The notes: generated from the sequence alone by a model not told the origin. 55,949 bases of DNA from Enterococcus raffinosus (GCF_001886185.1 NZ_JXLA01000029.1:1-55949), one strand, 5' to 3'. Shown: positions 8,008 through 17,127, numbered from the stretch's first letter. Numbers and translations: made by a program.

Positions 8008-9105
8008 ATGAAAAAAATGGTTGTTTTTAGTTTGTTGGTATTAAACTTCCCCTTTGTTGCATTCGCAGATTCTTCCGATAGTGTCCCTGACCAGACCGTA
8101 AGTTCCAGTCAAGAGCAATTCGTTGACCAAGTTTCAGAAATAGGAACCGGTGATCAACTCCCTACTACCACTTCTCAAGCTTCTACAGAAGAAACAGTTA
8201 CAAAACAAGCTGCAGCAACCAATAGCACTGCTGCCGAAGAAACAGAAAAAAGCGAAGTAGCAAAAGATACCCCAACGACTGAAACAGCCACTGTTGAGAA
8301 AAAACAGGATGAAACAGTACAAACGTCTGAAATAGAAAAGAAGAAAGTTGATACCATCACACCTCAAAAAGCTGCTGCAAAAACGTCAGAATCCCCAGCA
8401 GCATTGGAAGAAAGTCTTAATAAAGAGTGGACAGCTGAAAAAATCCGTGAGAATTTAACTGGGACAGATTACGGAATCGATCAAAATGAACTTAAGGGCT
8501 ACAGCGATCAAGAACTAACCAATGCCTTTAAACTATTCAACCGTTATAACTTCGATATTACTGGCATGGATCTAGGTAGCTATGTACGAGTTCTACGTAT
8601 GATTTATAAAGATAAGGAAGTTTCTTGGACAGAAGTTGAAAAAGCATTAGTGTTTAATCCCCATAACTTTCAAACTACTGTTGAATTAGCTAAAAATATA
8701 GATCAGTTACAACATTATCTTCGTGTGCTTCATCCTGGTATTCAACATTTTTCAAATGAAGAAATGCTTCATATCTTGAATCACCTTAGTGGCGCTGAAG
8801 ATCAATTAAGTGCTGCAAATGGACTATTTGCAGGTCTTGTTCGTTGGCTTTACGACTCTCAACCAGGAAATGCACCTATCGAAAACGGCGCACCTATTCA
8901 AAACATAGATACAACTACGCAGCCAATCGTTGAAAATCTCACAACGAATCCTACTAGCGTTGTTAAGAATAATGCACAAGCTACTACTCAAAAAGAATAC
9001 CCAAAAACTGGTGAACGTCGGACTGACTCACTAACGATTATGGGAATCATTGTATTCTTCCTTGCAGGTTTAGTTCTCCTGAAACGACGTGCTCAATTGA
9101 AATAG
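8008..9105 (+). CDS. Sortase-anchored surface protein (YPKTG variant motif)
   Basis: Secreted, cell-wall anchored protein of 365 residues. A signal peptide (about 1-20, MKKMVVFSLLVLNFPFVAFA) leads into a Thr/Glu/Ala/Lys-rich stalk (about 21-135). A helical-looking folded domain follows (about 140-280), then a second Asn/Thr-rich linker. The C terminus is a sorting signal: YPKTG at 331-335, hydrophobic segment (ITIMG... to LVLL) and positive tail KRRAQLK. The anchor motif is YPKTG rather than LPxTG, a variation known among enterococcal and lactobacillar substrates. I do not recognise the middle domain, so function (adhesion, interaction) stays open. Single gene with own promoter and terminator. 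Confidence 0.85.
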   Translation: MKKMVVFSLLVLNFPFVAFADSSDSVPDQTVSSSQEQFVDQVSEIGTGDQLPTTTSQASTEETVTKQAAATNSTAAEETEKSEVAKDTPTTETATVEKKQDETVQTSEIEKKKVDTITPQKAAAKTSESPAALEESLNKEWTAEKIRENLTGTDYGIDQNELKGYSDQELTNAFKLFNRYNFDITGMDLGSYVRVLRMIYKDKEVSWTEVEKALVFNPHNFQTTVELAKNIDQLQHYLRVLHPGIQHFSNEEMLHILNHLSGAEDQLSAANGLFAGLVRWLYDSQPGNAPIENGAPIQNIDTTTQPIVENLTTNPTSVVKNNAQATTQKEYPKTGERRTDSLTIMGIIVFFLAGLVLLKRRAQLK

Positions 9106-9186
9106 AGCAAATAAACTTGCCTTCTTTACCAATATTAAGTGATTTCTATTTTTCATTTAGCAAACTAAACTATTCCACAAGTGAAA

Positions 9187-9213
9187 ACGAGTACGCATGT
9201 GCTCGTTTTTTTT
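9187..9213 (+). terminator. Terminator after the surface protein gene
   Basis: ACGAGTAC (9187-9194), loop GCAT, GTGCTCGT (9199-9206), then eight T. The opposite strand has only a short T run, so it may also weakly stop minus-strand transcripts. Confidence 0.85.
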
Positions 9214-9262
9214 GCTTTTTAAAGGCTCGCTGAATAAACCCTATGGGCAAAAAAGCACATCG

Positions 9263-10219
9263 CTATCTCCTTCCAGACAATAGTTTCTTGACTTTCCTTT
9301 CCCATTTTCTTTTCTCTCGTCCCTGATCAATTTCCTCTTGCGTTTTGCCATGACGTCTTTCAAAGCTTTTGGGCTTATGTGCCGTTGCGGCTGAATCATT
9401 TGGTGGCAGCTCCCAAGGCAGCGGGTACTTCGCATCGATTTGATCAGCGAGCTCCTGATAATTCAGCTTACGTTTTTTATTTTCATTCGAAGGTTCAGTT
9501 GATGTCGTGTTCTGCGCAGGCTGTTCTTTTTTCTCAGAAGCTGGACATTTTTCATCCGATGATTCCATTTCGGTCAGTTCTTCTTGTTCTGGTTGACTCG
9601 CTTCATGCTGCGTATCAATACAGGTTTTTACACTCTTGAATTTCACATATTCCGCAAAACGACGAACGCCACCCGCTTGGAAGATAGTCAAGGTCGTCAA
9701 AATATCCAATATTTCCGCCGTTTCTCTTTCTTGTCCGGTCGGGACCTGTTTCGTATCACGTAATGTCCAAGTATATCTTTTCCCGTTGCCATCTTTAAAA
9801 ATCGTCGCAAGATCAAATTGAAACGCTGTCTTCTCGAAGGTCTCAGCGGCTCTCTTTATCAATAATTTTCTATAAGAACGAGCTTGCTTAGTCAGCTCTT
9901 GATACTCTTCTTCGCTCTTGAACAGACGTTGGATAACCGTCTGCCATTCTTCTTCACCTACAAAATAATCGCGGAAATAGGCGCAATGACGACGCAAGGT
10001 ATCATTAGGTGCAGCAGTCAGAAAAATCTCACGAATCAGCTCTGGGAACAGGTAGGCAAAATCCCCCACAGAAAGTGCGTCACGAACCAAAATAGCCACT
10101 GCCGCCTCTACGATCTCCGCCGCATTTTTTGTTTGTTCATAGCGCTGAGTCACGCGTTTTTCCAAGCTCTTTCTCAACATACCAAAAATTTGTCGCTGCC
10201 CTAACAATGCTTCCTTCAT
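9263..10219 (-). CDS. Hypothetical protein with basic tail, unrecognised
   Basis: I do not recognise this 318-residue protein. It has no signal peptide or membrane helix. The N-terminal two thirds look helical and folded (about 1-205, with LVRDALSVGDFAYLFPELIREIF). Next comes an acidic, Ser/Glu/Thr-rich disordered stretch (about 206-245), then a lysine/arginine-rich C terminus ending KWERKVKKLLSGRR. A basic tail behind a disordered linker would fit nucleic-acid or membrane-surface contact, but that is only inference. Start chosen at the ATG 10219, nine nt after GGAGG; the ATG at 10228 overlaps that ribosome site. Isolated, with no operon partner. Confidence 0.75.
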   Translation of the reverse strand: MKEALLGQRQIFGMLRKSLEKRVTQRYEQTKNAAEIVEAAVAILVRDALSVGDFAYLFPELIREIFLTAAPNDTLRRHCAYFRDYFVGEEEWQTVIQRLFKSEEEYQELTKQARSYRKLLIKRAAETFEKTAFQFDLATIFKDGNGKRYTWTLRDTKQVPTGQERETAEILDILTTLTIFQAGGVRRFAEYVKFKSVKTCIDTQHEASQPEQEELTEMESSDEKCPASEKKEQPAQNTTSTEPSNENKKRKLNYQELADQIDAKYPLPWELPPNDSAATAHKPKSFERRHGKTQEEIDQGREKRKWERKVKKLLSGRR

Positions 10220-10228
10220 TCGTTTCAT

Positions 10229-10632
10229 CCTCCGTCCGTTGTTTTTGATTCCTTTGTAGTAATGATTCTTATGTAACCGTTCACAAAAATATTTTACACA
10301 TAAAATAACCTTGAAGTAAATAGGCTTTATGAAGTATTCACTAATGTTAATTTATTTAAACCTTTTGGATAGTGACTTCCATTGTTCATTAGTTACATTG
10401 AAAGTCATATTAATAGCTTTAATAAATAACTATTTGGAGATTTTCGTTAGCGAGAAACAGATAGACGGAATCTTTATGTATTTTTTTAAAATAAATAGAA
10501 TTATTTTATCTAGTAAAAGATGACGATCTTCTATATATAGGAAGACTTATTAAAAATCGATCTTCTCGATAAAAAGTCGTGTTCCATGGTTAGGTATCAA
10601 AACTATTGCGAGTGCTTTAAAAAATCTAAGCT
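10229..10632. other. AT-rich intergenic region, no supported gene
   Basis: About 400 bp between the unrecognised gene and the opp terminator. A 64-codon plus-strand frame (10329-10523) has no ribosome site and gives a low-complexity hydrophobic peptide. No clear promoter, repeat or RNA was found; the right end contains small AT palindromes (for instance CTATATATAG near 10531). Confidence 0.5.
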
Positions 10633-10666
10633 AAAAAAAGCCAAAGCAGGCTAACCATCTGCTTTG
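10633..10666 (-). terminator. Terminator of the oppBCDF operon
   Basis: On the minus strand CAAAGCAG (10666-10659) pairs with CTGCTTTG (10649-10642), then GC and seven T. It lies 10 bp after the oppF stop. Confidence 0.8.
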
Positions 10667-10676
10667 ACTTTCCTTT

Positions 10677-11630
10677 TTATACGGCCACTGCTTTCTCATT
10701 TTTCAAATGCTGCAGCTTCTTTTTATAATATGCAACTTCATCTTCAGAAGAATAAATGAAGTGACCAGGTGCGATTTCACGCAAATTTCTTGCTTTGCCG
10801 TCGTGAGGTTCGGTTTGATATTTTATTCGACGTCGTTGACGCTCATGATCAGGATCTGGCATCGGGATGGCTGATAACAGGCTTTCAGTATATGGATGCA
10901 CCCCAAAATGATAAATCTCATCACTGCTTCCAACTTCTAATAGATGGCCGTTATTCATGACTCCAATACGATCACTAATATGTTTGACCATTGAAAGATC
11001 ATGGGCGATAAACAAGTATGTCAAGTTGTGTTCCTTTTGCAAATCCTGTAGTAAGTTCACGACCTGAGCTTGGATCGAAACGTCTAAGGCAGAGATAGGT
11101 TCGTCACAAATGATGAAGCGCGGACGAACAGCTAACGCGCGGGCAATCCCAATTCGCTGACGCTGACCGCCAGAAAATTCGTGGGGATAGCGTGTGCCGT
11201 GACTGGGATTCAAGCCGACTGTTTCTAATAAATCATTGACTATTTTATCTCGTTCCTTCGGCGTTTTCGCTAAATTATTGACGTCAATTCCTTCAGCAAT
11301 GATATCTTTAACCTTCATCCGTGGATTCAACGACGCGTATGGATCTTGGAAAATCATTTGTACATCGCGGCGAAAGGCGGTCAAATCCGCTTTCCCATGA
11401 ATTTTCGTTACGTCTTTCCCATCAAATAGAATTTCACCATCCGTTTGTTGATTCAAACGAATAATTGTTCGTCCCGTGGTAGATTTCCCACTACCAGACT
11501 CACCTACTAATCCAAAGGTCTCCCCTTCATTAATATAAAAGCTTACATCATTAACGGCACGAACTTCATTTTTGCTGCCGGTATTAAAATACTGTTTTAA
11601 ATTATTTACTTCTAATAATCGCTTTTCCAT
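10677..11630 (-). CDS. oppF: Oligopeptide ABC transporter ATPase OppF
   Basis: ATP-binding subunit of 317 residues at the inner face of the membrane, one of the two ATPases of the Opp importer. Walker A GESGSGKST is at 43-51, the signature FSGGQRQR in mid protein, and Walker B LAVRPRFIICDEP follows. A C-terminal oligopeptide/dipeptide transporter extension (YTESLLSAIPMPDP) is typical of OppF. Ribosome site GGAGG lies 8 nt upstream. Last gene of oppB-C-D-F, 27 bp after oppD. Confidence 0.95.
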   Translation of the reverse strand: MEKRLLEVNNLKQYFNTGSKNEVRAVNDVSFYINEGETFGLVGESGSGKSTTGRTIIRLNQQTDGEILFDGKDVTKIHGKADLTAFRRDVQMIFQDPYASLNPRMKVKDIIAEGIDVNNLAKTPKERDKIVNDLLETVGLNPSHGTRYPHEFSGGQRQRIGIARALAVRPRFIICDEPISALDVSIQAQVVNLLQDLQKEHNLTYLFIAHDLSMVKHISDRIGVMNNGHLLEVGSSDEIYHFGVHPYTESLLSAIPMPDPDHERQRRRIKYQTEPHDGKARNLREIAPGHFIYSSEDEVAYYKKKLQHLKNEKAVAV

Positions 11631-11657
11631 CCTAATCCTCCATTTTCTCGCTAAAAA

Positions 11658-12704
11658 TTAAGCGGAATATTGGTTTTGCTTTTTGCGAAAAATATCCCAA
11701 CGCCGTTGAATCTCGACTGGAGGAGTCACTGCTGGTGCTTGCGGAGCCAATAACCAAGTTGCAGCCTTATGCGTCTCTGAAAGCTCAAAGAACGGCGGCT
11801 CCATTTCTGCATCAATCTTCAACGCGAACTCATTACGCGGGTAAAAGGCATCGCCCGTTGGCGGGTCCAATAAATCTGGAGGAGAACCCGGAATAGCATA
11901 CAAACGGTCACTTTCGCTTTCTAGTGTTGGCATGGACCCAAGCAATCCCCATGTGTAAGGATGTTGCGGATTATAGAAAATCTCTTCCGCTGTACCAACC
12001 TCCACAATCTTCCCTGCATACATGACAGCTACTCGGTCGGCAACGTTGGCAACTACACCCAGATCATGGGTAATAAAAATAATTGAGGTTTCGATTTTTT
12101 CTTGAATTTCTTTTAGCAGCTCTAAAATCTGTGCCTGAATCGTTACATCAAGGGCTGTTGTCGGTTCGTCGGCAATCAGGATTTCAGGATTACAGATTAA
12201 GGCAATGGCAATCACAATCCGTTGACGTTGTCCCCCAGAAAACTGATGGGGATAGTTTTTCAACCGTTTTTCTGCGTCTGGAATTCCAACTAAGTTCAAT
12301 AAATCCAAAGCAGCTTTCAAGCTTTCATTTTTAGAAACATTCTTGTGCTTGCGTAAAGACTCTGCCACTTGCTTACCAATTGTCATGGTAGGATCTAGGG
12401 ATGTCATAGGATCCTGAAAGATCATTGCGATCTCACGTCCGCGAATTTTCTGCATTTCTTTTTCAGATTTATCAACAATGTCTTGCCCTTTAAATAAAAT
12501 ATGCCCCTCATCAATGTTGGCGTTACTTGAAAGCAAGCGCATGATCGTACGGGTAGTAACGGATTTTCCGCTGCCGGATTCTCCTACGATCGCTAAGGTC
12601 TCCCCTTTATTCAACTCAAAATCCACTCCACGAATCGCACGGACCTTTCCGGCGTACGTATCGAATGAAATATTCAAATTCTTCACTTCTAAAATTTTTT
12701 CCAT
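11658..12704 (-). CDS. oppD: Oligopeptide ABC transporter ATPase OppD
   Basis: ATP-binding subunit of 348 residues. Walker A GESGSGKS at about 41-48, signature FSGGQRQR and Walker B NPEILIADEPTTALD are present. The C-terminal oligo_HPY region (HPYTWGLLGSMP, then IPGSPPDL) lies before a variable tail. It pairs with OppF to energise peptide import through OppBC. It begins 6 bp after oppC, so it is translated in the same unit. Confidence 0.95.
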   Translation of the reverse strand: MEKILEVKNLNISFDTYAGKVRAIRGVDFELNKGETLAIVGESGSGKSVTTRTIMRLLSSNANIDEGHILFKGQDIVDKSEKEMQKIRGREIAMIFQDPMTSLDPTMTIGKQVAESLRKHKNVSKNESLKAALDLLNLVGIPDAEKRLKNYPHQFSGGQRQRIVIAIALICNPEILIADEPTTALDVTIQAQILELLKEIQEKIETSIIFITHDLGVVANVADRVAVMYAGKIVEVGTAEEIFYNPQHPYTWGLLGSMPTLESESDRLYAIPGSPPDLLDPPTGDAFYPRNEFALKIDAEMEPPFFELSETHKAATWLLAPQAPAVTPPVEIQRRWDIFRKKQNQYSA

Positions 12705-12710
12705 AGATTG

Positions 12711-13745
12711 TCACTCTTTCATTTTCGGATCGAATGCGTCACGTAGACCATCGGCTAACAGATTGAAACAGATCATGATCAGCGAAATAGTAACCGCTGG
12801 AATCCATAACAAGTATGGCAAATACAGGAATGTTTTATAGCCATCATTTAACAACGTTCCTAGTGAAGCGGCTGGCGGTGTTAACCCTAGACCAATAAAG
12901 CTTAGGAAGGCTTCAAAGAAAATAGCTGTTGGAATGCTGAACATCATTTGAATAATAATCACGCTGGAGATATTCGGAATGATGTGCTTGAAAGCAATCT
13001 TCCATTTCGACTCGCCCAGGGTCATCCCCGCTAGAACGTATTCTTGATCCTTCAGCTTGAGGGTCTGGGCACGAACGATTCGGGCCATGGGTATCCAGTT
13101 CGTAATAGCCATCGCTGCTACAATTGAAAAAATCCCCGGTTCAAAAACAACCAGCATTAAAATCATGACTACTAGATTGGGGATTCCAGAAAGAATCTCC
13201 AAGAAACGCTGCATCGCATTATCGACTTTTCCACCTAGCATTCCAGAAATCAAACCATAGGCAACACCGATCGTGATATCGAATAAAGCTGCGATAAAAG
13301 CGATCAATAATGAAATTCTTGTTCCCATAAATAAACGACTCAACACATCGCGTCCCAAACCATCCGTTCCCAACAGATAATTCACGTTATTAGGAACATC
13401 TGCTTGTGCATATTTATCAACCAATTCACCAGCCACCATTGTTTTTCCATTTAGGCCGTCAATGTTCAAACCAGGAACTCGAGGCGGTAAATTAATATAA
13501 TCAACATTTTGTTTGCTTGGGTCTTGTGGCGAAACAAAGATCGTCACAATGGAGACGACAATAATTATAGCCAGTAGGATCATTGAAATGACTGCCGCCT
13601 TATTTTTCTTTAAGCGACGCCAAGAGTCTTGTAGAAAATTCAACGAAGGTGTCGCAATTTCTTCGCGTTCCTTTTCGGTATTTTTTTGTAAGGGTTGAAA
13701 TTCATCAGCGGGAATATCAACGATTGAAGGATATTTCATTTCCAT
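12711..13745 (-). CDS. oppC: Oligopeptide ABC transporter permease OppC
   Basis: Inner-membrane permease of 344 residues. A cytoplasmic N-terminal extension (about 1-45) precedes the first helix (VISMILLAIIIVVSIVTIFV). An extracytoplasmic loop and five further helices follow, and the EAA loop that contacts the ATPases reads GESKWKIAFKHIIPN. The ATG overlaps the oppB stop (TAATG). The OppC family has this N-terminal extension. Confidence 0.94.
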   Translation of the reverse strand: MEMKYPSIVDIPADEFQPLQKNTEKEREEIATPSLNFLQDSWRRLKKNKAAVISMILLAIIIVVSIVTIFVSPQDPSKQNVDYINLPPRVPGLNIDGLNGKTMVAGELVDKYAQADVPNNVNYLLGTDGLGRDVLSRLFMGTRISLLIAFIAALFDITIGVAYGLISGMLGGKVDNAMQRFLEILSGIPNLVVMILMLVVFEPGIFSIVAAMAITNWIPMARIVRAQTLKLKDQEYVLAGMTLGESKWKIAFKHIIPNISSVIIIQMMFSIPTAIFFEAFLSFIGLGLTPPAASLGTLLNDGYKTFLYLPYLLWIPAVTISLIMICFNLLADGLRDAFDPKMKE

Positions 13746-14686
13746 TAGCTCTTACTCCCTTCTGATAGACGAATACGCGGATCAACTAAACCATAAAGAA
13801 GATCGACGACCAGAATAACAAAGACTAGCATAAACGAGTAAAGAATCGTTACAGCCATGATCGTTGGATAATCATTGGTCATAATTGATTTTACAAATTG
13901 CTCTCCGATACCAGGTATAGCGAAAATATTCTCGACCACTAACGATCCTGTCATTAACGCAACAGCTAATGGTCCTAATAATGTCATCAAGGGGATCAAA
14001 CTATTTCTCAATCCGTGTCTGAAGGCAATTTCCCATCTACTCAATCCTTTAGCTCGTGCAAGCTCCACATAATCACTATGAAGAACCTCTACCATTTCTG
14101 TTCGAATAAAGCGAGCGGAATCAGCTAAAGGCGACATCGCTAATGCCAATGTCGGTAATATGGTGTAAGCAAACCCTTCCCATTTTGCGATCGGCAAGAT
14201 ACGTAATTTCATAGCAAAAATGTATTGTAGCAAAACGGCAAAAACAAAGTTGGGAATCGAGCGACCTAAAATCGCGACTAAAGTAGATGCCGTATCTGCC
14301 CATGAGTTTTGTTTCATCGCGGAAATCGTTCCTAAGATGATCCCGACAAAAGTACCAAATACGATTGCCTGCAACCCTAATTGCAAGGAAGGTCCGATGC
14401 GCCCTGCTAATAAAGCAGCAACGGCTTGATTTTTGAATTGGAAAGAAATACCAAAGTTTCCTTGTACTAGGTTGGATAGATAAATTCCGTACTGCACGAT
14501 AACGGGTTTGTCTAGCCCCACCTGCTTATTCAGCATCGCAATCGTTTCAGGACTCAATCGTTCTTGATTGGTATAAGGTGTCCCTGGTAATAATTGCATC
14601 AAGAAAAATGTGATGGTGGCAATCAACCATAAAGTAATCAACATGAAAAAGACACGCTTTAAAAAATATTTCAAATAACTGCCCAT
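13745..14686 (-). CDS. oppB: Oligopeptide ABC transporter permease OppB
   Basis: Membrane permease of 313 residues with an N-terminal helix (about 9-30), an outer loop with the LPGTPYTNQERL motif, and five further helices. The EAA loop reads LSRWEIAFRHGLRNSLIP. First gene of oppBCDF; ribosome site TAGGAGG seven nt upstream. Its upstream region holds a duplicated 49-bp sequence whose minus-strand copies look like weak terminator hairpins, so expression may be attenuated. oppA is encoded separately upstream. Confidence 0.94.
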   Translation of the reverse strand: MGSYLKYFLKRVFFMLITLWLIATITFFLMQLLPGTPYTNQERLSPETIAMLNKQVGLDKPVIVQYGIYLSNLVQGNFGISFQFKNQAVAALLAGRIGPSLQLGLQAIVFGTFVGIILGTISAMKQNSWADTASTLVAILGRSIPNFVFAVLLQYIFAMKLRILPIAKWEGFAYTILPTLALAMSPLADSARFIRTEMVEVLHSDYVELARAKGLSRWEIAFRHGLRNSLIPLMTLLGPLAVALMTGSLVVENIFAIPGIGEQFVKSIMTNDYPTIMAVTILYSFMLVFVILVVDLLYGLVDPRIRLSEGSKS

Positions 14687-14713
14687 GAGGTGCCTCCTAA
14701 TTCATTTTAATGT

Positions 14714-14850
14714 ATTCATTTTTTACAAAAAATGAGTTTTATTTTCATCACGTATATCATTCCACTAATCTGCTAAAGCAGGAAGGGGAACTGACATCCT
14801 AATTCATTTTTTAGCAAAAACGAGCGTTGTTTTTAGCTCGTATATCATTC
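14714..14850 (-). repeat. Tandem 49-bp direct repeats with hairpins before oppB
   Basis: Positions 14714-14762 and 14802-14850 match at about 40 of 49 bases. On the minus strand the distal copy contains ACGAGC, a loop, GCTCGT and a T run, and the proximal copy ATGA, a loop, TCAT and six T. Both look like weak intrinsic terminators in the opp leader. The remaining sequence of the 14687-14986 gap shows nothing else clear. Confidence 0.6.
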
Positions 14851-14986
14851 TGTTCTATTTCAGAAAAAGCTTTTAATGATTCGTTCTTAAATTTTGACTT
14901 CTACTTTTGTTTTGGTTTAGAGTAGGAAGAACGTATGAATCATATTTATTAAAAGAGTGTTACTCATCAATTATTGGAGTGTATGT

Positions 14987-15331
14987 ATGAAAAATAAATT
15001 ATTTCCCATTGGAATCGGCAGCGGCTTGATTGTGCTTATTGTGATCTACTCGCTTATTCAAGGGTCGCTTTCTTTATTGATTCTATCTAACCGATTTTTT
15101 TTAACTGGATTGCCTTTTTTGATCGTTGGCATCCTGCTTTGGATTTTTTCTTCAGGCTTCTTCGATCATTTTCAGCATTCGATGCATCAAGCGTTTGGCA
15201 GAAAACAAAAGAAAAAATCAGAATTTCAGCCTCTCTCCCATGTTGGACAGGGACGATATTCTTTTTGGTTGATCATTGCAGCCATTTTGATCGGTTCTTC
15301 AATCATTTGTGCATTGCTGACAATGATTTAA
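14987..15331 (+). CDS. Small membrane protein, DUF3899-like
   Basis: Integral membrane protein of 114 residues with three predicted helices: about 5-22, about 30-52 (FLIVGILLWIFSSGFFDHF) and about 92-112. A short basic cytoplasmic loop (GRKQKKKSE) lies between helices 2 and 3. The FLIxGxLxWxFSSGFFD pattern fits the DUF3899 family of unknown function. The frame opens at 14957, but the ATG at 14987 with GGAG nine nt upstream is the better start. It stands alone on the plus strand between oppB and oppA, converging on oppA with a shared terminator. Confidence 0.8.
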   Translation: MKNKLFPIGIGSGLIVLIVIYSLIQGSLSLLILSNRFFLTGLPFLIVGILLWIFSSGFFDHFQHSMHQAFGRKQKKKSEFQPLSHVGQGRYSFWLIIAAILIGSSIICALLTMI

Positions 15332-15369
15332 AAGGAAGTTGGAACGAGGTTCGTTCCAACTTCTTTTTT
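15332..15369. terminator. Bidirectional terminator, DUF3899 gene / oppA
   Basis: A perfect stem AAGTTGGAACGA / TCGTTCCAACTT (15336-15362) with loop GGT is followed by TCTTTTTTT on the plus strand. On the minus strand the tail is CTTTTA. It ends both converging genes. Confidence 0.85.
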
Positions 15370-15376
15370 TGTCTAA

Positions 15377-17038
15377 TTATTCCTCTACATAAGTCCATTT
15401 GTAGTCCCAAGAAGCGCCAGCTGGATGGTGAACAATTCCTTTGACCTTCTCGTTAACTAAATGTGCTTCGGATAATTGATAAAGCGGTGCGACACCAGAT
15501 TCTTTAGAGATGATCTCATTGGCTTTTTGTAAATCATCCCAACGAGCTTCCTCATCGCTAGCATCTTTATTCCCTGAATCTTCAACTGCCTTGTCGTATT
15601 CCTCATTGCTCCAGCGACCGCGGTTATATGAGTTTCCTGTTACGAACAAGTCAGTAAAGCTTGATGGGTCCGCATAGTCTGCACCCCAGCCGCCTAGTAA
15701 AACATCAAAGTCCCCAGCATTTGAACGATCCAAACGAACTGAAAATGGTACAGGGGTTGGTTTCACTGTGATTCCTGGTAGTGTTTCTTCCAAGGCACTT
15801 TGCATATATTCAATGACTTTCTTAGAGGAATCAGTATCTGAAGCCATTAATTCAAACGATAGCTTGTCAATCTTCAATTCCTTCTTCGCTTTGTCCCAAT
15901 ACTCTTTCGCCTTTTCCTTATCGTAAGGAGCTAAATTGCCTGCTTCTTTGGCAAAATCCTCATCTGTTTTCGGATTTTTTGACATACCTGATGGGACTAA
16001 CCCCGTCGAAACGACTGATCCATCTCCTAAAACTTGGTTGACTAAGGATTTCCGGTTGATCGCGTAAGAGATTGCTTTACGTAAGTTCTCGTTTCTAAAT
16101 GGTGAATCTTCTTTTCGTTGATTGTATTCAAGATAGCTGGTACGAGCTTCTTTGAAGGATTTGTATGCTGGATCATTCGCATTTTGTTGTGCCAACTCAC
16201 CAGATAGGATCACATCGTCTGCTTCGCCATCTTTGAATAAATTCAAGGATGTAGAAGATTCTTTTACTACATTGACTTTTACTTTAGATAATTTCACTTC
16301 GTCTTTATCCCAGTAAGTATCATTTTTCTTATATTCCCACTCAGTATCTGTTCCGGGACCATCAAAGCCTTCTAATGTGAAAGGTCCATTGTATACAGAT
16401 TTATCACTCTTAGTGGCATACTCTTTTCCATTTGCTTCTACCACTTTTTGATTTTGTGGAAAGAAGGATGGAAATGCCAATAGGTAATCAAAATACGGTG
16501 TAGGCTTGGCCAACTTGATTTCTAACTCATGATCATTCACTGCTTTGATTCCTAGTTCTTCAGGAGCTTTTTTACCGGCAGAAATATCCGCCGCATTTTC
16601 CACTGGTTCGAAAAGATACGCGTATTCTGAGGCTGTCTCTGGTTTGACTGTACGTTGCCATCCAAAGACATAATCTTTAGCTGTTACAGGATCACCGTTT
16701 GACCATTTTGCATCTTCTCTTAACTTCACTGTATAGGTCTTACCATCGTCGCTAACCTTAACTTTTTCACTAGCACCTGCTGGCTGCGGTTTATTGTCCT
16801 TATCCAAACGATAGATACCTTCATAAACATTATTAAGTGCAGTAAAACTAATTGTATCTGTCGCTACAGATAAGTCGGCTGTCGGCATTTCCTGTTGAAC
16901 CACTAAATTGAATGTGCCGTTGTCTTTTGCTTTTGCGCTTGACCTGCTCTCATCAGTTGAAGCACTGCTGCCGCCATAACACCCCGCCAAAGCGAGCCCG
17001 CAAACCGCGATAATACCGTAAGCTAATTTGTTCCTCAT
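15377..17038 (-). CDS. oppA: Oligopeptide-binding lipoprotein OppA
   Basis: Extracellular peptide-binding lipoprotein of 553 residues. The signal peptide ends in the lipobox LALAGC with lipidated Cys20. A Ser-rich linker precedes the SBP_bac_5 fold, with typical segments NNVYEGIYRLDKDNKPQPA and AKWSNGDPVTAKDYVFGWQR. It captures peptides for OppBCDF. It is transcribed apart from oppBCDF, as shown by the opposed gene and terminator between them. Upstream are a promoter (TTGATT-17-TAAACT) and a CodY-like box in the leader, which fits nitrogen-responsive control. Confidence 0.95.
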   Translation of the reverse strand: MRNKLAYGIIAVCGLALAGCYGGSSASTDESRSSAKAKDNGTFNLVVQQEMPTADLSVATDTISFTALNNVYEGIYRLDKDNKPQPAGASEKVKVSDDGKTYTVKLREDAKWSNGDPVTAKDYVFGWQRTVKPETASEYAYLFEPVENAADISAGKKAPEELGIKAVNDHELEIKLAKPTPYFDYLLAFPSFFPQNQKVVEANGKEYATKSDKSVYNGPFTLEGFDGPGTDTEWEYKKNDTYWDKDEVKLSKVKVNVVKESSTSLNLFKDGEADDVILSGELAQQNANDPAYKSFKEARTSYLEYNQRKEDSPFRNENLRKAISYAINRKSLVNQVLGDGSVVSTGLVPSGMSKNPKTDEDFAKEAGNLAPYDKEKAKEYWDKAKKELKIDKLSFELMASDTDSSKKVIEYMQSALEETLPGITVKPTPVPFSVRLDRSNAGDFDVLLGGWGADYADPSSFTDLFVTGNSYNRGRWSNEEYDKAVEDSGNKDASDEEARWDDLQKANEIISKESGVAPLYQLSEAHLVNEKVKGIVHHPAGASWDYKWTYVEE

Positions 17039-17059
17039 ATCTTTTTCCCCTTTTGATTC

Positions 17060-17074
17060 AATTTTCAGAATAAT
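17060..17074. promoter_or_regulatory. CodY-like box in the oppA leader
   Basis: AATTTTCAGAATAAT matches the CodY consensus AATTTTCWGAAAATT at 13 of 15 positions. It lies between the oppA promoter and start codon. CodY control of opp genes is known in lactococci; here it is inferred from the motif. Confidence 0.55.
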
Positions 17075-17098
17075 TATGAAGTTCTGAATATGTCGAGT

Positions 17099-17127
17099 AG
17101 TTTAATCATTTGTTTTTAATAAATCAA
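17099..17127 (-). promoter_or_regulatory. Promoter of oppA
   Basis: Minus strand TTGATT (17127-17122), 17 bp, TAAACT (17104-17099), about 60 bp before the oppA start. An inverted repeat TTCAGAA/TTCTGAA lies at 17064-17088. Confidence 0.55.

Noticed and set aside
8134-8367. Cys/Phe-rich minus-strand frames inside the surface-protein gene
   Set aside because: They are reverse images of the Thr/Glu/Lys-rich stalk repeats, without start signals.
10329-10523. 64-codon plus-strand frame in the gap before opp
   Set aside because: No ribosome site or promoter, AT-driven hydrophobic composition, no family resemblance.
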